Positions 7,424 through 16,260 of a stretch of 40,371 nt of DNA are shown piece by piece (position 1 is the first letter of the stretch; each line of letters starts with the position of its first letter). The stretch spans positions 105,303 to 145,673 of the forward strand of contig JABAYF010000015.1 of the NCBI GenBank assembly GCA_018609125.1. Direction: 5' to 3'. This DNA comes from Candidatus Nanopelagicales bacterium. GTDB taxonomy: Bacteria > Actinomycetota > Actinomycetes > S36-B12. The translations under genes and the position numbers were made by a program. Under the pieces are notes generated by a model that was given only the letters and a program-made list of their open reading frames with translations, made no database searches and was not told where the DNA came from.

Positions 7424-8709
7424 CCCGTTACTGCATCATCGGCGCGGGACCCGCTGGTCTCGCCACGCTGAAGACGATGCGCGACTCCGGACACGACGTG
7501 GACTGCTTTGAGATGTCAGACACCATAGGTGGGCACTGGAATCACGATTACGATGCGCTGCACCTGATTACCTCCCGTCAGGTAACGGGCTTTGAGGGTT
7601 TCCCCATGCCTGAGGATTGGCCGCTTTTTCCTCATCGCAACCAAATGCTGGAGTACTTCCACCTTTTTGCGGATGCCTTTGATTTGAAGTCCTACATCAC
7701 GTTTAATACCGGAGTCACCAGTGTTGAGCCGCTGGCCACGGACGGCCCGGTGGGATCAGCCGGCTGGGCCGTGACCACCACCGATGGCCTTCGGCGTGAG
7801 TATGACGGAGTGCTGGTGGCCAATGGCCACCTCCGTGACCAGAAGTGGCCACACATCCCCGGAGAATTCACCGGCAAGCAAATCCATTCCGGCTCCTACC
7901 GAAACACCGCAGATATCGAGGGGAAACGAGTACTTGTCATAGGTTCGGGAAACTCCGGTTGCGATGTGGCCGTGGATGCAGCCCAGGGGTATTTCGACAC
8001 CCACATTGTTATTCGACGTGGTCATCACTTTCAGCCCAAGACCTTTTTTGGCAAACCCCGATCAGAACTTGGCTGGATGCAAGAATTTAGCTTTGAGGAG
8101 CAAGATCTACTCTCACGCTTGATGATGCGTGTCGCTATTGGTGAAGCCTCGGACTATCCCGGTATGCCCATCCCAGATCATCGCGCGCTGGCCGATGGAC
8201 CACCGGTGGTCAATGACCTGCTGCTCTACTGGGTGCAGCACGGCCGCATCACTGTTCGTCCAGGAATTGAGCGATTCCAGGGCAAGACGGTGTACTTCGA
8301 AGATGGCAGCTCCAGCGAATTCGACACCATTTTGTGGGCAACCGGATTCCATGCGTCGCTACCCTTCATTGATTCCGATCTACTGGAATTCGAAGATGGT
8401 GTGCCGTTGCGGGTGGGCGGCGCAGTGGTTCCGGTGGGTCTGGAGAAGTTGTACTTGATTGGCATGATCGGCGCTCGTGGGCCGCAGCCGCCCATCTACC
8501 CTCTCCAGGCTGAACTTGCGCTTCGCATGATTGCGTTGCACGAGGCTGCCGACGGAGGCTTTATGCCCATTGCCGGCCCGCTTACTCAGGCACAGGAACA
8601 CGAATGGCGAATCGATATTTTGCGTCCACTCTGGCTCGATCAGGTTCAGCAGACAAGTGTTGCACTGCAAGTGCTTTCGGCTAGTCAAAATGTGAGCGTA
8701 AGTCGGTGA
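7420..8709 (+). CDS. Flavin-containing monooxygenase-like protein (class B)
   Basis: A 429-residue flavoprotein with the two nucleotide motifs of class B monooxygenases: GAGPAG for FAD near residue 8 and GSGNSG for NADPH near residue 176. Between them is the FMO fingerprint F-x-G-x3-H-x3-Y as FTGKQIHSGSY near residue 150. The late ATGF motif is near residue 307. Such enzymes insert one oxygen atom into amines, sulfides or ketones (Baeyer-Villiger oxidation). Length and motif order fit the family. It overlaps the GntR stop and the next SDR start, so the monooxygenase, two dehydrogenases and the regulator form one pathway unit. The substrate is not deducible. Confidence 0.88.
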   Translation: MTRYCIIGAGPAGLATLKTMRDSGHDVDCFEMSDTIGGHWNHDYDALHLITSRQVTGFEGFPMPEDWPLFPHRNQMLEYFHLFADAFDLKSYITFNTGVTSVEPLATDGPVGSAGWAVTTTDGLRREYDGVLVANGHLRDQKWPHIPGEFTGKQIHSGSYRNTADIEGKRVLVIGSGNSGCDVAVDAAQGYFDTHIVIRRGHHFQPKTFFGKPRSELGWMQEFSFEEQDLLSRLMMRVAIGEASDYPGMPIPDHRALADGPPVVNDLLLYWVQHGRITVRPGIERFQGKTVYFEDGSSSEFDTILWATGFHASLPFIDSDLLEFEDGVPLRVGGAVVPVGLEKLYLIGMIGARGPQPPIYPLQAELALRMIALHEAADGGFMPIAGPLTQAQEHEWRIDILRPLWLDQVQQTSVALQVLSASQNVSVSR

Positions 8710-9491
8710 ACGACTGGCTAGAGATCTCTGGTCGACGGGCCGTAGTTAGTGGTGCGGGTAGTGGTATTGGCCAAGCATGTGCGCTAGAGCTGGTCCGAGC
8801 AGGTGTCGTGGTGTGGGGCCTAGACCGAGACGAGAATGCCCTTGCTGAGACTGCTGAGATTGCAGCAAGGGATGGCCACACCATCCATGTATCGACCTGC
8901 GACGTCACTAGCGCCGATTCCATTCAGGCAGCAGCTACAGAGGTTGGGGCCAGCGACATCCTCGTTAATGCCGCCGGCATTGGTAAGCCAGGCGCGCTCA
9001 TTGATGTGAGCATTAAGGACTGGCAGGCACTGTTGGACATCAACCTGACCGGTTATCTCCTGCTTGCACAGGCTTTTGCTCCGGGCATGGTTGAACGCGG
9101 TCAAGGTTCCATGGTGCACATCGCGTCGATTTCCTCGCGTCATCCGCAGCCGGGCAGTGGTGCTTACAGTGCGTCAAAGGCTGGGGTTTCGATTATGTCT
9201 CAACAGTTTGCGGCCGAACTTGGGCCTGCGGGGGTGCGTAGCAACACGGTGAGTCCGGGGCTGGTGCGCACACCGATGACTGAGTCGTATTACCAAGCAC
9301 CGGGGGTCAGTGAGCGCCGATCGGCTGCGATCCCACTGCGCCGCGTTGCCCAGCCTGACGATGTGGCAGATGTGGTCTTGTTCCTCGCTAGCGATCGCGC
9401 GCGCTACGTAACGGGAGCAGACATCACTGTTGATGGTGGATTCGTCACCACGTTGATGGGCACCGTGCCACGCCCCGGTTTTGACGATTGA
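8706..9491 (+). CDS. Short-chain dehydrogenase/reductase (SDR)
   Basis: A 261-residue classical SDR. The nucleotide motif is SGAGSGIG near residue 16 (Ser replacing the usual Thr), NAAG follows near residue 89, the catalytic Ser is in HIASISSRHP, and the active site is YSASK near residue 155. It ends with the standard cofactor-proximal DITVDGGFVTTL. It starts with GTG overlapping the TGA of the monooxygenase (GTGA) and is the last gene of the coupled operon. It is only distantly similar to the first SDR, so the two probably act at different steps on alcohol or ketone groups. Confidence 0.88.
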   Translation: MNDWLEISGRRAVVSGAGSGIGQACALELVRAGVVVWGLDRDENALAETAEIAARDGHTIHVSTCDVTSADSIQAAATEVGASDILVNAAGIGKPGALIDVSIKDWQALLDINLTGYLLLAQAFAPGMVERGQGSMVHIASISSRHPQPGSGAYSASKAGVSIMSQQFAAELGPAGVRSNTVSPGLVRTPMTESYYQAPGVSERRSAAIPLRRVAQPDDVADVVLFLASDRARYVTGADITVDGGFVTTLMGTVPRPGFDD

Positions 9492-9514
9492 ACTGCCCTA
9501 CTAGGAATGCATGA

Positions 9515-10768
9515 CTAAGAGCCTGAATCCGTTGCCGGTGGTGGTGATGGCGGTATCGGTGATGGGAACGCACAGTTCGCCTCGGCTGGTAGTCCTAGGA
9601 ATCGGTCGGCCAACCACTGCACCACGGTGGGGCCGCTAACCAGGGCGGCCTCTTGATGATTTACGTTGCCCATCCACAGCATGGTTAACGCGGAACCGGC
9701 TGCACACCACTGTTCTTGCACTATGGCATTGGGCCAGGGCAGAACGATTTCATCAGCCGTGCCCTGGGCGATGAAGACGGGCATATCGGCAGGCAGCGGA
9801 GGCGGAGTTTGTTCGTTCAGCGCATCTCGCCATGCGGGGTTAGCAAGTGGATCGCTGGAAAACAGCTGCTGTCCAAACTTTTCACGTATGAGCGCTTCCA
9901 GGCCAGACTGGTTGATGCATTCAGCAGCCAGCCGTTCGCTGGCATCTTTGCCTTCGGTGGTGAGGATGGCGTCGATGGGCAGACCGGGGTAGTAGGTCGG
10001 CCAGGATTCGATGAGATCGGCGCCAATAACCCAGCCTACGGCGGTGTCCCATTGCGCGGCGGCGATCTCGGGCAGATTAAGCGCTGGCGCGGCTGCGGCC
10101 ACGCCTAACAGGGTGAGTTCGGGCGCATATTCTGGGCCAAGTTGTCCGGTCCAGATGGATGCGTGGCCACCTTGGGAGTGGCCAAACGTCGTATAGCGGC
10201 TGCCAGCATTAGCCTCCGGAATGTTCTGTGCTGCGCGTACCGCATTGACAACATCGCGAACTTCAGATTGTGCAATGAGGTACTGATTAGGTTTGGTGGT
10301 ACCCAGGCCCACATAGTCGGTAGCCACGACCACCCAGCCCTGATCCATCATCGGACCGATCCAGGTGGTCATGTCGCCTAGCGGATTGTTCGAACGGGAC
10401 GGGACGCATGCATCACCCATCCCCAAGGTGCCGTGCTCCCACGCGACCACGTCTCTGCCCTGCGCAGGAGCGGCCTTGTCGGGAATGAAGATCATGGCGC
10501 CGGACACGGCACGGGTTCCGTCGGGACGTTCAGAAACGTAGAGAAGGCGTTGCGCCGTGCCACCGGGCACATCAACGTCCATCGGTTCGATTCGAATAAC
10601 GGTGCCCAGTGCGGTGGGGATCGGATCTGGCGCGGTGTAGAACGGATCTAGAGCGATCTGTTCGTCGCGGGTCTGTTGCGCGGAGACGAGGTACCACACC
10701 ACGCCGACGCCGGCGATGGCCAGAACTATTACGGCAACGGTGATGACCATGTTGCGGAAACGATGCAC
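9515..10768 (-). CDS. Secretory lipase / alpha/beta-hydrolase
   Basis: A 417-residue protein with an N-terminal membrane anchor or uncleaved signal (ITVAVIVLAIAGVGVVWYL), so it acts outside the membrane. The alpha/beta-hydrolase triad is visible: nucleophile Ser in TFGHSQGGHAS (about residue 195), Asp in AQGTADEIVLP, and His in GNVNHQEAAL near residue 370. VVATDYVGLGTTKPNQYLI and VAWEHGTLGMGDACVPS match the secretory lipase (LIP) family, which hydrolyses triacylglycerols or other esters. The tail is Pro/Ser-rich. It is convergent with the SDR operon. ATG 10750 is a possible alternative start. Confidence 0.85.
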   Translation of the reverse strand: MHRFRNMVITVAVIVLAIAGVGVVWYLVSAQQTRDEQIALDPFYTAPDPIPTALGTVIRIEPMDVDVPGGTAQRLLYVSERPDGTRAVSGAMIFIPDKAAPAQGRDVVAWEHGTLGMGDACVPSRSNNPLGDMTTWIGPMMDQGWVVVATDYVGLGTTKPNQYLIAQSEVRDVVNAVRAAQNIPEANAGSRYTTFGHSQGGHASIWTGQLGPEYAPELTLLGVAAAAPALNLPEIAAAQWDTAVGWVIGADLIESWPTYYPGLPIDAILTTEGKDASERLAAECINQSGLEALIREKFGQQLFSSDPLANPAWRDALNEQTPPPLPADMPVFIAQGTADEIVLPWPNAIVQEQWCAAGSALTMLWMGNVNHQEAALVSGPTVVQWLADRFLGLPAEANCAFPSPIPPSPPPATDSGS

Positions 10769-10869
10769 AGCCTCAATGTAGTGGGCTGCATGGGCCTAGC
10801 GGCTACCGCTTTCGCCGGGCAATCACCCCTGCAGGTGCAACCGTAGTGGGGATAGGCGAGGCTGGAGGC

Positions 10870-11331
10870 ATGGCCATCGTTCACTTCACCGTCCGCCGTC
10901 AACTCAGTCTTCCCGCTCTCGAGGTTTTTGATGAACTCATCGACTGGCTTGGCCACGCCAAATGGGTGCCCTTGACTCGTGTGGTCATCGAAGACGGTGA
11001 TGGGGGCGTCGGCACCGTCTTCGTGGCAACCACCGGCATCGGGCCGTTCGCGCTGCCGGACCGAATGCGGGTGGATGCACTCGATCGCGACATGATGACC
11101 GTTCGCATAGCCAAGATCGGTCCGGTACTCACCGGCGATGTTGCGCTGCAGGTAACACCCGCGGGTGATGCAACATGTGATCTGTTGTGGGACGAGAACG
11201 TCGCTGTGCCCGTGCTGCCCCAATTTCTGGCCAAGCCCGTGGGCGCGGTTGCAGCGGTGGCCTTCTCTGTTTCTATTTCTGCCATGGCCAAGCGGGTGCA
11301 TTCCAGGTTGCAGTTGGTTCCCCACGCATGA
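10870..11331 (+). CDS. SRPBCC (START/polyketide-cyclase-like) protein
   Basis: A protein of about 153 residues with the outline of a coenzyme Q-binding/polyketide cyclase SRPBCC domain. It opens with MAIVHFTVRRQLSLPALEVF, then a helix with the Trp pair of DWLGHAKWVPLT, a beta-rich middle and a long C-terminal helix. These proteins bind hydrophobic ligands in a deep cavity. GTG 10846 in the same frame is an alternative start; ATG 10870 was chosen because the domain begins there, although GGAGG sits unusually close to it. Its TGA overlaps the ATG of the LCAT-like gene, so the two are translationally coupled, which suggests a shared lipid-related job. Confidence 0.7.
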   Translation: MAIVHFTVRRQLSLPALEVFDELIDWLGHAKWVPLTRVVIEDGDGGVGTVFVATTGIGPFALPDRMRVDALDRDMMTVRIAKIGPVLTGDVALQVTPAGDATCDLLWDENVAVPVLPQFLAKPVGAVAAVAFSVSISAMAKRVHSRLQLVPHA

Positions 11332-12644
11332 GTCGAGCACTACTCGGCGGTCTTGTGCTGATTGGTGGCCTCGGCTTGGGCGCATGTGGGGGAACTCCAA
11401 CGCAGAGTGCCGAGATTTCCCCGTTGATCCTCGTGCCGGGGCTTGGCATGAGTGCCCTGCAGGTGGAGGTGGAGCGACCAGGTGCGCAAGGAGTGGAATT
11501 TGACTTCCTCGTTCCCGCGATGAACCCGGTGGAAATTTTGCCGAACTCCGCAACGAGTGCGCTGGCGTACTCCATCGACTCCGGCCTTGCTCCAGCTGAT
11601 GTTGACTCAGTGCAGCAGTGGCTTTCATTGGACATAGCGGCTGACGGTACGGTGCGAAACCAAGAGGGGGTTTCGGTTCAACCGGTGTCGATCGGTACAG
11701 ACTTCGCGGCCGAGTGCCCCCGATACCTGCCGATGATTGATGAACTGCTAGATACCGGCTGGGTAGCTGATGCGAATGTGTACTGCGCTCCCTTTGACTA
11801 TCGCTTTCCTCCGGGTGCCAACACTTTTGCCGGCGACATTGAGGCATTGATTGACTCCGCGGTAGCCAAAGCTGGCGGGTCAAAAGTTGTTCTCGCCTGC
11901 CACAGCCAGGGCTGTCTCATGGCCTATCACGCGCTGCGGACACTTGATGCTGATTGGGTGCGAACGCATGTGGAAACACTCTTTGGCTTCGCCGGTCAGT
12001 TTTCCGGATGCAGCGACTGCCTACGATGGGCGTTTCAGCCAGGGTGGAGTTGGGACCCCGACGATGAATCAGCCTCTCCGGTAGATCCAACGTGGGCCGG
12101 AGAAATGGCATTGGGGTTGCAGGAAAGTGTCTATGGTTCGGATGTCTTGTACCGAAACGGTGACATTGAATACCGTGCGGCCGATAGCGCGCGTCTGCTC
12201 AACGATGCGGGTGCGCTGGCTATGCAAAGCGCACAAGATCGCTACTCTCTGGATTCTCAAACGTGGTTTCAGCAGGGTGACGAACTGCGCATGCCGTTGA
12301 ACGTACCGAGTCGGTTTGTCTTCGGTATTGGTACGGAAACCACTGTGGGCTATCGATTTGCCAGCGTGCCAACGCGCGCTGCTGACTGTGTCACACCGGA
12401 GTGCACGGGGTTCTATAGTCAGTCTGACCCGATGCCAATTCAAGCTGATGGTGACGGTGGCGACAGCACCCGGATGAATGCCGCGCCTGCGCGGTGGACC
12501 CAAGACGCCGCCTGCGACGTGCAACGAATTCCTGGTGCGGGACACATGGACATCCTGACCAATTCGGTGGCTTTGGCTGCACTCACTTTGGTGGCCCAGT
12601 CAACTTCTGACGGTGCCGTGCCCTGCTTGAACTCACCCAGATAG
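11328..12644 (+). CDS. LCAT-like acyltransferase/lipase lipoprotein
   Basis: A 438-residue lipoprotein: the signal peptide ends in the lipobox LGAC followed by GG. The mature part follows the lecithin:cholesterol acyltransferase fold: LILVPGLGMSALQVEV (oxyanion-hole loop), YCAPFDYRFPPG (counterpart of the LCAT APYDWR motif), nucleophile Ser in LACHSQGCLMAYHAL near residue 190, and the catalytic His in IPGAGHMDIL near residue 406. It probably cleaves or transfers acyl chains of lipids at the outer membrane face. It is coupled to the SRPBCC gene by ATGA. A degraded fragment of a second copy lies at about 19604-19736. A 120-bp repeat begins at its stop codon. Confidence 0.8.
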   Translation: MSRALLGGLVLIGGLGLGACGGTPTQSAEISPLILVPGLGMSALQVEVERPGAQGVEFDFLVPAMNPVEILPNSATSALAYSIDSGLAPADVDSVQQWLSLDIAADGTVRNQEGVSVQPVSIGTDFAAECPRYLPMIDELLDTGWVADANVYCAPFDYRFPPGANTFAGDIEALIDSAVAKAGGSKVVLACHSQGCLMAYHALRTLDADWVRTHVETLFGFAGQFSGCSDCLRWAFQPGWSWDPDDESASPVDPTWAGEMALGLQESVYGSDVLYRNGDIEYRAADSARLLNDAGALAMQSAQDRYSLDSQTWFQQGDELRMPLNVPSRFVFGIGTETTVGYRFASVPTRAADCVTPECTGFYSQSDPMPIQADGDGGDSTRMNAAPARWTQDAACDVQRIPGAGHMDILTNSVALAALTLVAQSTSDGAVPCLNSPR

Positions 12645-12762
12645 GGACTCACTAGTCGATCGCAAAGTGGGCGGCCGCTGGCCCGCTTACGCCGGGTCGG
12701 TCAACGAAAATGCTCCCGGCCAGCGGTTGGCGGTCACGGTGTTCGGGAGCAACGTCGTACCA
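12643..12762. repeat. 120-bp direct repeat, copy A
   Basis: These 120 bases are identical to 14250-14369, same orientation, about 1.6 kb apart. They encode (minus strand) the C-terminus of the SMP-30 proteins, from VAPEHRDRQPLAGS to the stop. The flanking parts of the two genes are clearly less similar, roughly 90 percent by eye. The left border coincides with the stop codon of the LCAT-like gene. Confidence 0.9.
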
Positions 12763-12909
12763 CGATGTACCGCTAAGCAGGCAACTTCCATCGGGCATCG
12801 CCAAGGTGATGTCTACCCACCACAGTCTCTGGTCGGTTGCGTTGCAGCAGGGCCCTTCCGCGTGCTGTGCGTGCACGTCCACAGTCAATTCAACACTCAT
12901 ATGGTTCAC
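12652..12909 (-). pseudogene. Internally deleted SMP-30/gluconolactonase copy
   Basis: This frame joins the first 30 or so residues of the SMP-30 protein (SVELTVDVHAQHAEGPCCN, then DQRLWWVDIT) directly to its last 45 (TSWYDVAPEHRDRQPL onward, ending AHFAID). The intact gene is at 14259-15140. About 200 residues covering most blades of the beta-propeller are missing, yet the frame is kept. The 85-residue product cannot form the propeller or its metal site, so I treat it as a decayed gene. The N-terminal part differs from the intact gene at about one base in ten, while the C-terminal part is identical. Confidence 0.85.
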
Positions 12910-12970
12910 TCAAATCTCAGCCAGCGCGATGAATACATCGCCCCGGCCACCTGGGCGCACCTGACCTGTT

Positions 12971-13936
12971 TCACCCGGGCGGTGGACCAGTATCGGCTTG
13001 AACCTCACCGTTGAGGCAACGACCGATGTAGGGGTAGGTATTGGTAATCAGGTAGGCGTACTCACCATTGATTATTGTCCCGTTGCATTCATCAAGGTTG
13101 CCTGTGGTGTCACTGAAAAGCCAGTCTGAGGTGTAGGTGCCGTCGGGCATCGTGCCAGCGATCTGGATGCTGTCTGCCTTCAGTGGCCCAGAGCCGGTAC
13201 AGCCGGTGCCCTCGCGCGGCTGTGCAGCGAGTTCATAGCCGGGCGTGTACGCGTCCGACTTTGAGTAGTACATCAGGAACCCATCAGCGGCAAACCCCAC
13301 CAACACGAGGTCGTCATCGTCGTTGAAAGCATCTACGAGAAGTTCCGACACGCCGTGATAATGGTATTCACCGCTTGGCTGAACATGTGCGTTATTGAAA
13401 TCAAGGCCTAGGTTGTACACGTCCTGCAACGCCTCCACGCGGAAGGCTTCGCCGGAGGAGCAGGCCACGGCCTCTGCAGTCCCTGGCTCAAATTTAACGC
13501 CGTTGACTGCTACGCCGGTGGTACGCACGGTGGTAGCGCCGCCAACAAAAACCGGCTTCGTGCTGTAGGTGTAGTTGAGATCTTGTGCGGAAATGGTGTT
13601 GGGGTTGCCTGCGTTTGGAAAGTCACCCGTGGGTGTATTGGGTAGTGAATTCGTGGAAATCTTGCGCGAGATGGCGTCGACAACGACTTCAACTGACGTA
13701 CCGAACTCTGCATCTTCCAGGGAGTACGAGCCGATGTATTTGGAATTCATCGGACTGGCGCTAGGGGGCGCGGCGCTAGTGGGGGCAGCGTCAGCTGGGG
13801 CGACTGAGTTCGTTGATTGACTAGGCGTCGTGGTCGCACTGTCAGGAGTTGATTCGCTTGAACAAGACGAAAGCATTAGTACAGCAAGAAAAGGTACAAC
13901 GATGGCTGCCCGAGGAAAAACTTGTGATGATCGCAT
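12971..13936 (-). CDS. YHYH-domain lipoprotein
   Basis: A 321-residue lipoprotein: hydrophobic signal ending in the lipobox LSSC near residue 25, then a long Ser/Thr/Ala/Pro linker (about residues 27-63), then a YHYH domain. The naming motif is EYHYHGVSE near residue 190, preceded by CSSGEAFRVEALQ and followed by FAADGFLMYYSKS. Four cysteines in the C-terminal third could form disulfides. YHYH proteins are exported, of unknown function, and often metal-associated. The gene lies between fragments of decayed SMP-30 copies, so it may have been carried in or retained during rearrangement there. Confidence 0.8.
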   Translation of the reverse strand: MRSSQVFPRAAIVVPFLAVLMLSSCSSESTPDSATTTPSQSTNSVAPADAAPTSAAPPSASPMNSKYIGSYSLEDAEFGTSVEVVVDAISRKISTNSLPNTPTGDFPNAGNPNTISAQDLNYTYSTKPVFVGGATTVRTTGVAVNGVKFEPGTAEAVACSSGEAFRVEALQDVYNLGLDFNNAHVQPSGEYHYHGVSELLVDAFNDDDDLVLVGFAADGFLMYYSKSDAYTPGYELAAQPREGTGCTGSGPLKADSIQIAGTMPDGTYTSDWLFSDTTGNLDECNGTIINGEYAYLITNTYPYIGRCLNGEVQADTGPPPG

Positions 13937-14028
13937 AGTTGTTCACGGTACAGATAAGCGTGCATGGTGTGCGTGCTGGTGATGTACGGGTTTGGTAAAT
14001 CTGTTATTGCAACGTTGAAGGGTGCCAC

Positions 14029-14121
14029 CCGGCCGTTGAGACATGGTGCCCACACATAGGCGTCCGGGCGACTCGCATTTGGCGTCATGAGTAGTAACGC
14101 ACTCAACGGTTCTCCAAGTAT
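14029..14121 (-). pseudogene. Third SMP-30 fragment (middle part of the gene)
   Basis: On the minus strand this stretch encodes HDAKCESPGRLCVGTM. The intact SMP-30 gene at 14259-15140 has NDAKCDSTGRLWVGTM at the equivalent place (14777-14860). The DNA around it matches too (GGAGAACCG against GGAAAACCG upstream of it). Frames are lost on both sides. It is the only piece I can align between the YHYH gene and repeat copy B. Confidence 0.7.
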
Positions 14122-14249
14122 CAAATGAAGAGGAGCCCAATGTCTGACATTGAGATTTCATCGGGCTTCCACGACGGTACGCACGATATTGATGCTTACA
14201 CCAGACAACGGATCTGACCACTGGCATCGCAGGTACCTCTTTGAGTGAG

Positions 14250-14369
14250 AGGGACTCACTAGTCGATCGCAAAGTGGGCGGCCGCTGGCCCGCTTACGCC
14301 GGGTCGGTCAACGAAAATGCTCCCGGCCAGCGGTTGGCGGTCACGGTGTTCGGGAGCAACGTCGTACCA
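14250..14369. repeat. 120-bp direct repeat, copy B
   Basis: Identical to 12643-12762. It contains the stop codon and last 36 or so codons of the intact SMP-30 gene plus 9 bp beyond it. That the identity extends past the coding end suggests gene conversion or recent duplication rather than selection on the protein. Confidence 0.9.
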
Positions 14370-15140
14370 GGACGTAGTGATGAACAGGGAACTCCCATCA
14401 GCACCACCAAATGCCACACTGGTGGGATTGGTGACGGGCAGTTCTATTTTTCCGTCCAACTGCCCACGAGGCCCGTACCGGTGGACAGCGGAGTCCTGCC
14501 CTACTGCGAGCCACAGGAAACCATCGTCATCCACGGTCATTCCATCGGGCCAGCCAATATCGGAGACGTCAACGAAAACCTGGCGCTGATCACTCACCGC
14601 ACCGGTACTGAGGTCGACCTCGATGCGGTAGACCAGGCCAAGGGCGGTATCGGCGACATACATCCAGCCTTCGTGTTCGTCGAATGCTGGGCCATTGGCA
14701 ATGGTGAGACCGGGCATTGCGCATCGCACCGAAAGGTCAGACTCCACCGCATACAAGCCACCATGATGCGGTCGACGGTCATAGGCCATGGTGCCCACCC
14801 ATAAACGTCCGGTCGAGTCGCATTTCGCGTCATTGCCCCGGTTTTCCGGAGACTGCGATTCGATGTCGACCAGTGGTCGTGTGGAACCCGTCTTGGCGTC
14901 GAATCGAACGAGACCATCGGGCAGCGCCAACACAAGTTCTGGGCCCCGGGTAGGGATTACGGCGCCTACATCGTTCCCGACATCCCAGGAGCAATCCTTT
15001 CCTGACTTCGGATCAAAGCAGTGCACGCGATGACCGGTGATGTCTACCCACCACAGTCTCTGGTCGGCTGAGTTCCAGCAGGGTCCTTCCGCGTGCTCTG
15101 CGCGCACGTTCACAGCCAATTCAACACTCATAAGGTGCAT
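14259..15140 (-). CDS. SMP-30/gluconolactonase/LRE family protein
   Basis: A 293-residue six-bladed beta-propeller of the SMP-30 family, metal-dependent lactonases that open sugar lactones or similar esters. Family landmarks are HAEGPCWNSADQRLWWVDIT with the metal-binding Glu near residue 18, RGNDAKCDSTGRLWVGTM with the Asn/Asp of the active site near residues 107-122, PGLTIANGPAFDEHEGWMYV, and GWPDGMTVDDDGFLWLAV with the catalytic-type Asp. Most residues expected for the divalent metal site are present. ATG 15140 has GAGG nearby; ATG 15131 (MSVEL) is an alternative. No signal peptide, so cytoplasmic. Two decayed relatives lie just downstream. Confidence 0.87.
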   Translation of the reverse strand: MHLMSVELAVNVRAEHAEGPCWNSADQRLWWVDITGHRVHCFDPKSGKDCSWDVGNDVGAVIPTRGPELVLALPDGLVRFDAKTGSTRPLVDIESQSPENRGNDAKCDSTGRLWVGTMAYDRRPHHGGLYAVESDLSVRCAMPGLTIANGPAFDEHEGWMYVADTALGLVYRIEVDLSTGAVSDQRQVFVDVSDIGWPDGMTVDDDGFLWLAVGQDSAVHRYGPRGQLDGKIELPVTNPTSVAFGGADGSSLFITTSWYDVAPEHRDRQPLAGSIFVDRPGVSGPAAAHFAID

Positions 15141-15368
15141 TTAACCTCAGTCAGTGCGATGAGTCGCTGGATGTCTGCGACCTGCGCCTGCGGGGTTGCA
15201 TCAGGCAAGATTCAGCGAATGTAAGGGACGTGTAAATCCCTTCGCTGATTATTCTGTGACTACTCCTTTGAGGAGGCGAAACTGATGCGGTGTCTGCGAA
15301 TCTGTTCTTCGTTGGATCTATTTGCAATCCTGTGAAGGACCACCGCTTATGAAGCATGGAGGCTTCCT

Positions 15369-16049
15369 ATGTTTAATGAACGCATTCACCGGCTTGTTGC
15401 CGCTGCAGCAGCGTCCGCGCTCGTCGTGAGTGGGGTCATCGTTGGCACTGGCACGGCTCAAGCAAAGCCCGGTGCGACTCAGTCAAGTATTTCGGCCAGC
15501 AAGGCAGGTCCAAGTGCACAGTTGTCGGATCGCTGGCTGAACCGCAACGTTGACCGCACCGTAACGCAAGAGGCCAAAACTGATTTTAGAGCAGCGAATG
15601 AGGCTGGACGCGATGCGTACCGTGCAGCAATGGAAGCAGCCGGAGATGATGCTGATGCCAAGGCTGCGGCTAAGGGTGAGCGACGTGTAGCCCTTGCTGA
15701 CGCGGTTGCCGCATATGACGCGGCTACGCTGCCGGCTGCTCAGGTAGCGCCGGTTACGCAGTATCGCCAGGCAGTTGCTGGTGCGGTAGAAGCGAAGGCT
15801 GTTGATCAAAAGGCTGCACGCTCACAATTTGCTTCCACACGAACTGAGCTACGCGAAACATATGCTGAAGCAAAGGAAGCAGCCACAACTGACGACGAGA
15901 TCAGTGCGGCGAAGAGTGCATACCGAAGTGGTGTGAAAGAGGCTAAGGCTGCGCTGAGAGTTGCAAGTAAGGCAGCGGCGCAGGATTTTCGAACCGACAT
16001 CAAAACCGCACGAGATGCTCTCATCGCGGCGCTGAACTCCACCGCCTGA
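15369..16049 (+). CDS. Secreted alanine-rich helical protein
   Basis: A 226-residue protein with a clear Sec signal peptide (MFNERIHRL, then an Ala/Val core) and a probable cleavage site after GTAQA, near residue 32. The mature part is almost entirely Ala, Lys, Glu, Arg and Asp in helical periodicity, for example TDFRAANEAGRDAYRAAMEA and RSQFASTRTELRETYAEAKE, so it should be an extended helical bundle or coiled coil outside the cell. No catalytic motif or cysteine is visible and I do not recognise a named family. GGAGG precedes the ATG. A strong hairpin follows at 16071-16117, so it is probably a single-gene transcript. Confidence 0.75.
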   Translation: MFNERIHRLVAAAAASALVVSGVIVGTGTAQAKPGATQSSISASKAGPSAQLSDRWLNRNVDRTVTQEAKTDFRAANEAGRDAYRAAMEAAGDDADAKAAAKGERRVALADAVAAYDAATLPAAQVAPVTQYRQAVAGAVEAKAVDQKAARSQFASTRTELRETYAEAKEAATTDDEISAAKSAYRSGVKEAKAALRVASKAAAQDFRTDIKTARDALIAALNSTA

Positions 16050-16070
16050 TCTGACAGTAAGCACCATTCA

Positions 16071-16117
16071 GCGCAAGTTCCTGCCCAGCCGGAGATTCGG
16101 CGGGTAGGAACTTGCGC
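16071..16117 (+). terminator. Long-stem terminator hairpin
   Basis: GCGCAAGTTCCTGCCCAGCCG pairs with CGGCGGGTAGGAACTTGCGC around a short loop GAGATT, with one bulge and one mismatch or wobble. It lies 22 nt after the stop of the helical secreted protein. No T-run follows, which is common for actinobacterial terminators. Confidence 0.65.
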
Positions 16118-16260
16118 GTCCGTACCTGCCGGAAATCAGGCTTATCATCTTCGGTCGGTAATCAGTGACACAGTCCCACCAGCGTAGAAGCAGACGGCGG
16201 CAAAGATTCACAGATGTGAAATTTGGCTGGACCTTCCTGTCGCAGGGGTAGTTTCGTTGC

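Noticed and set aside
9196-9206. ATGTCTCAAC resembling the right half of the 27-bp element
   Set aside because: It is inside an SDR gene, lacks the TTTG part and has no left half at the right distance.
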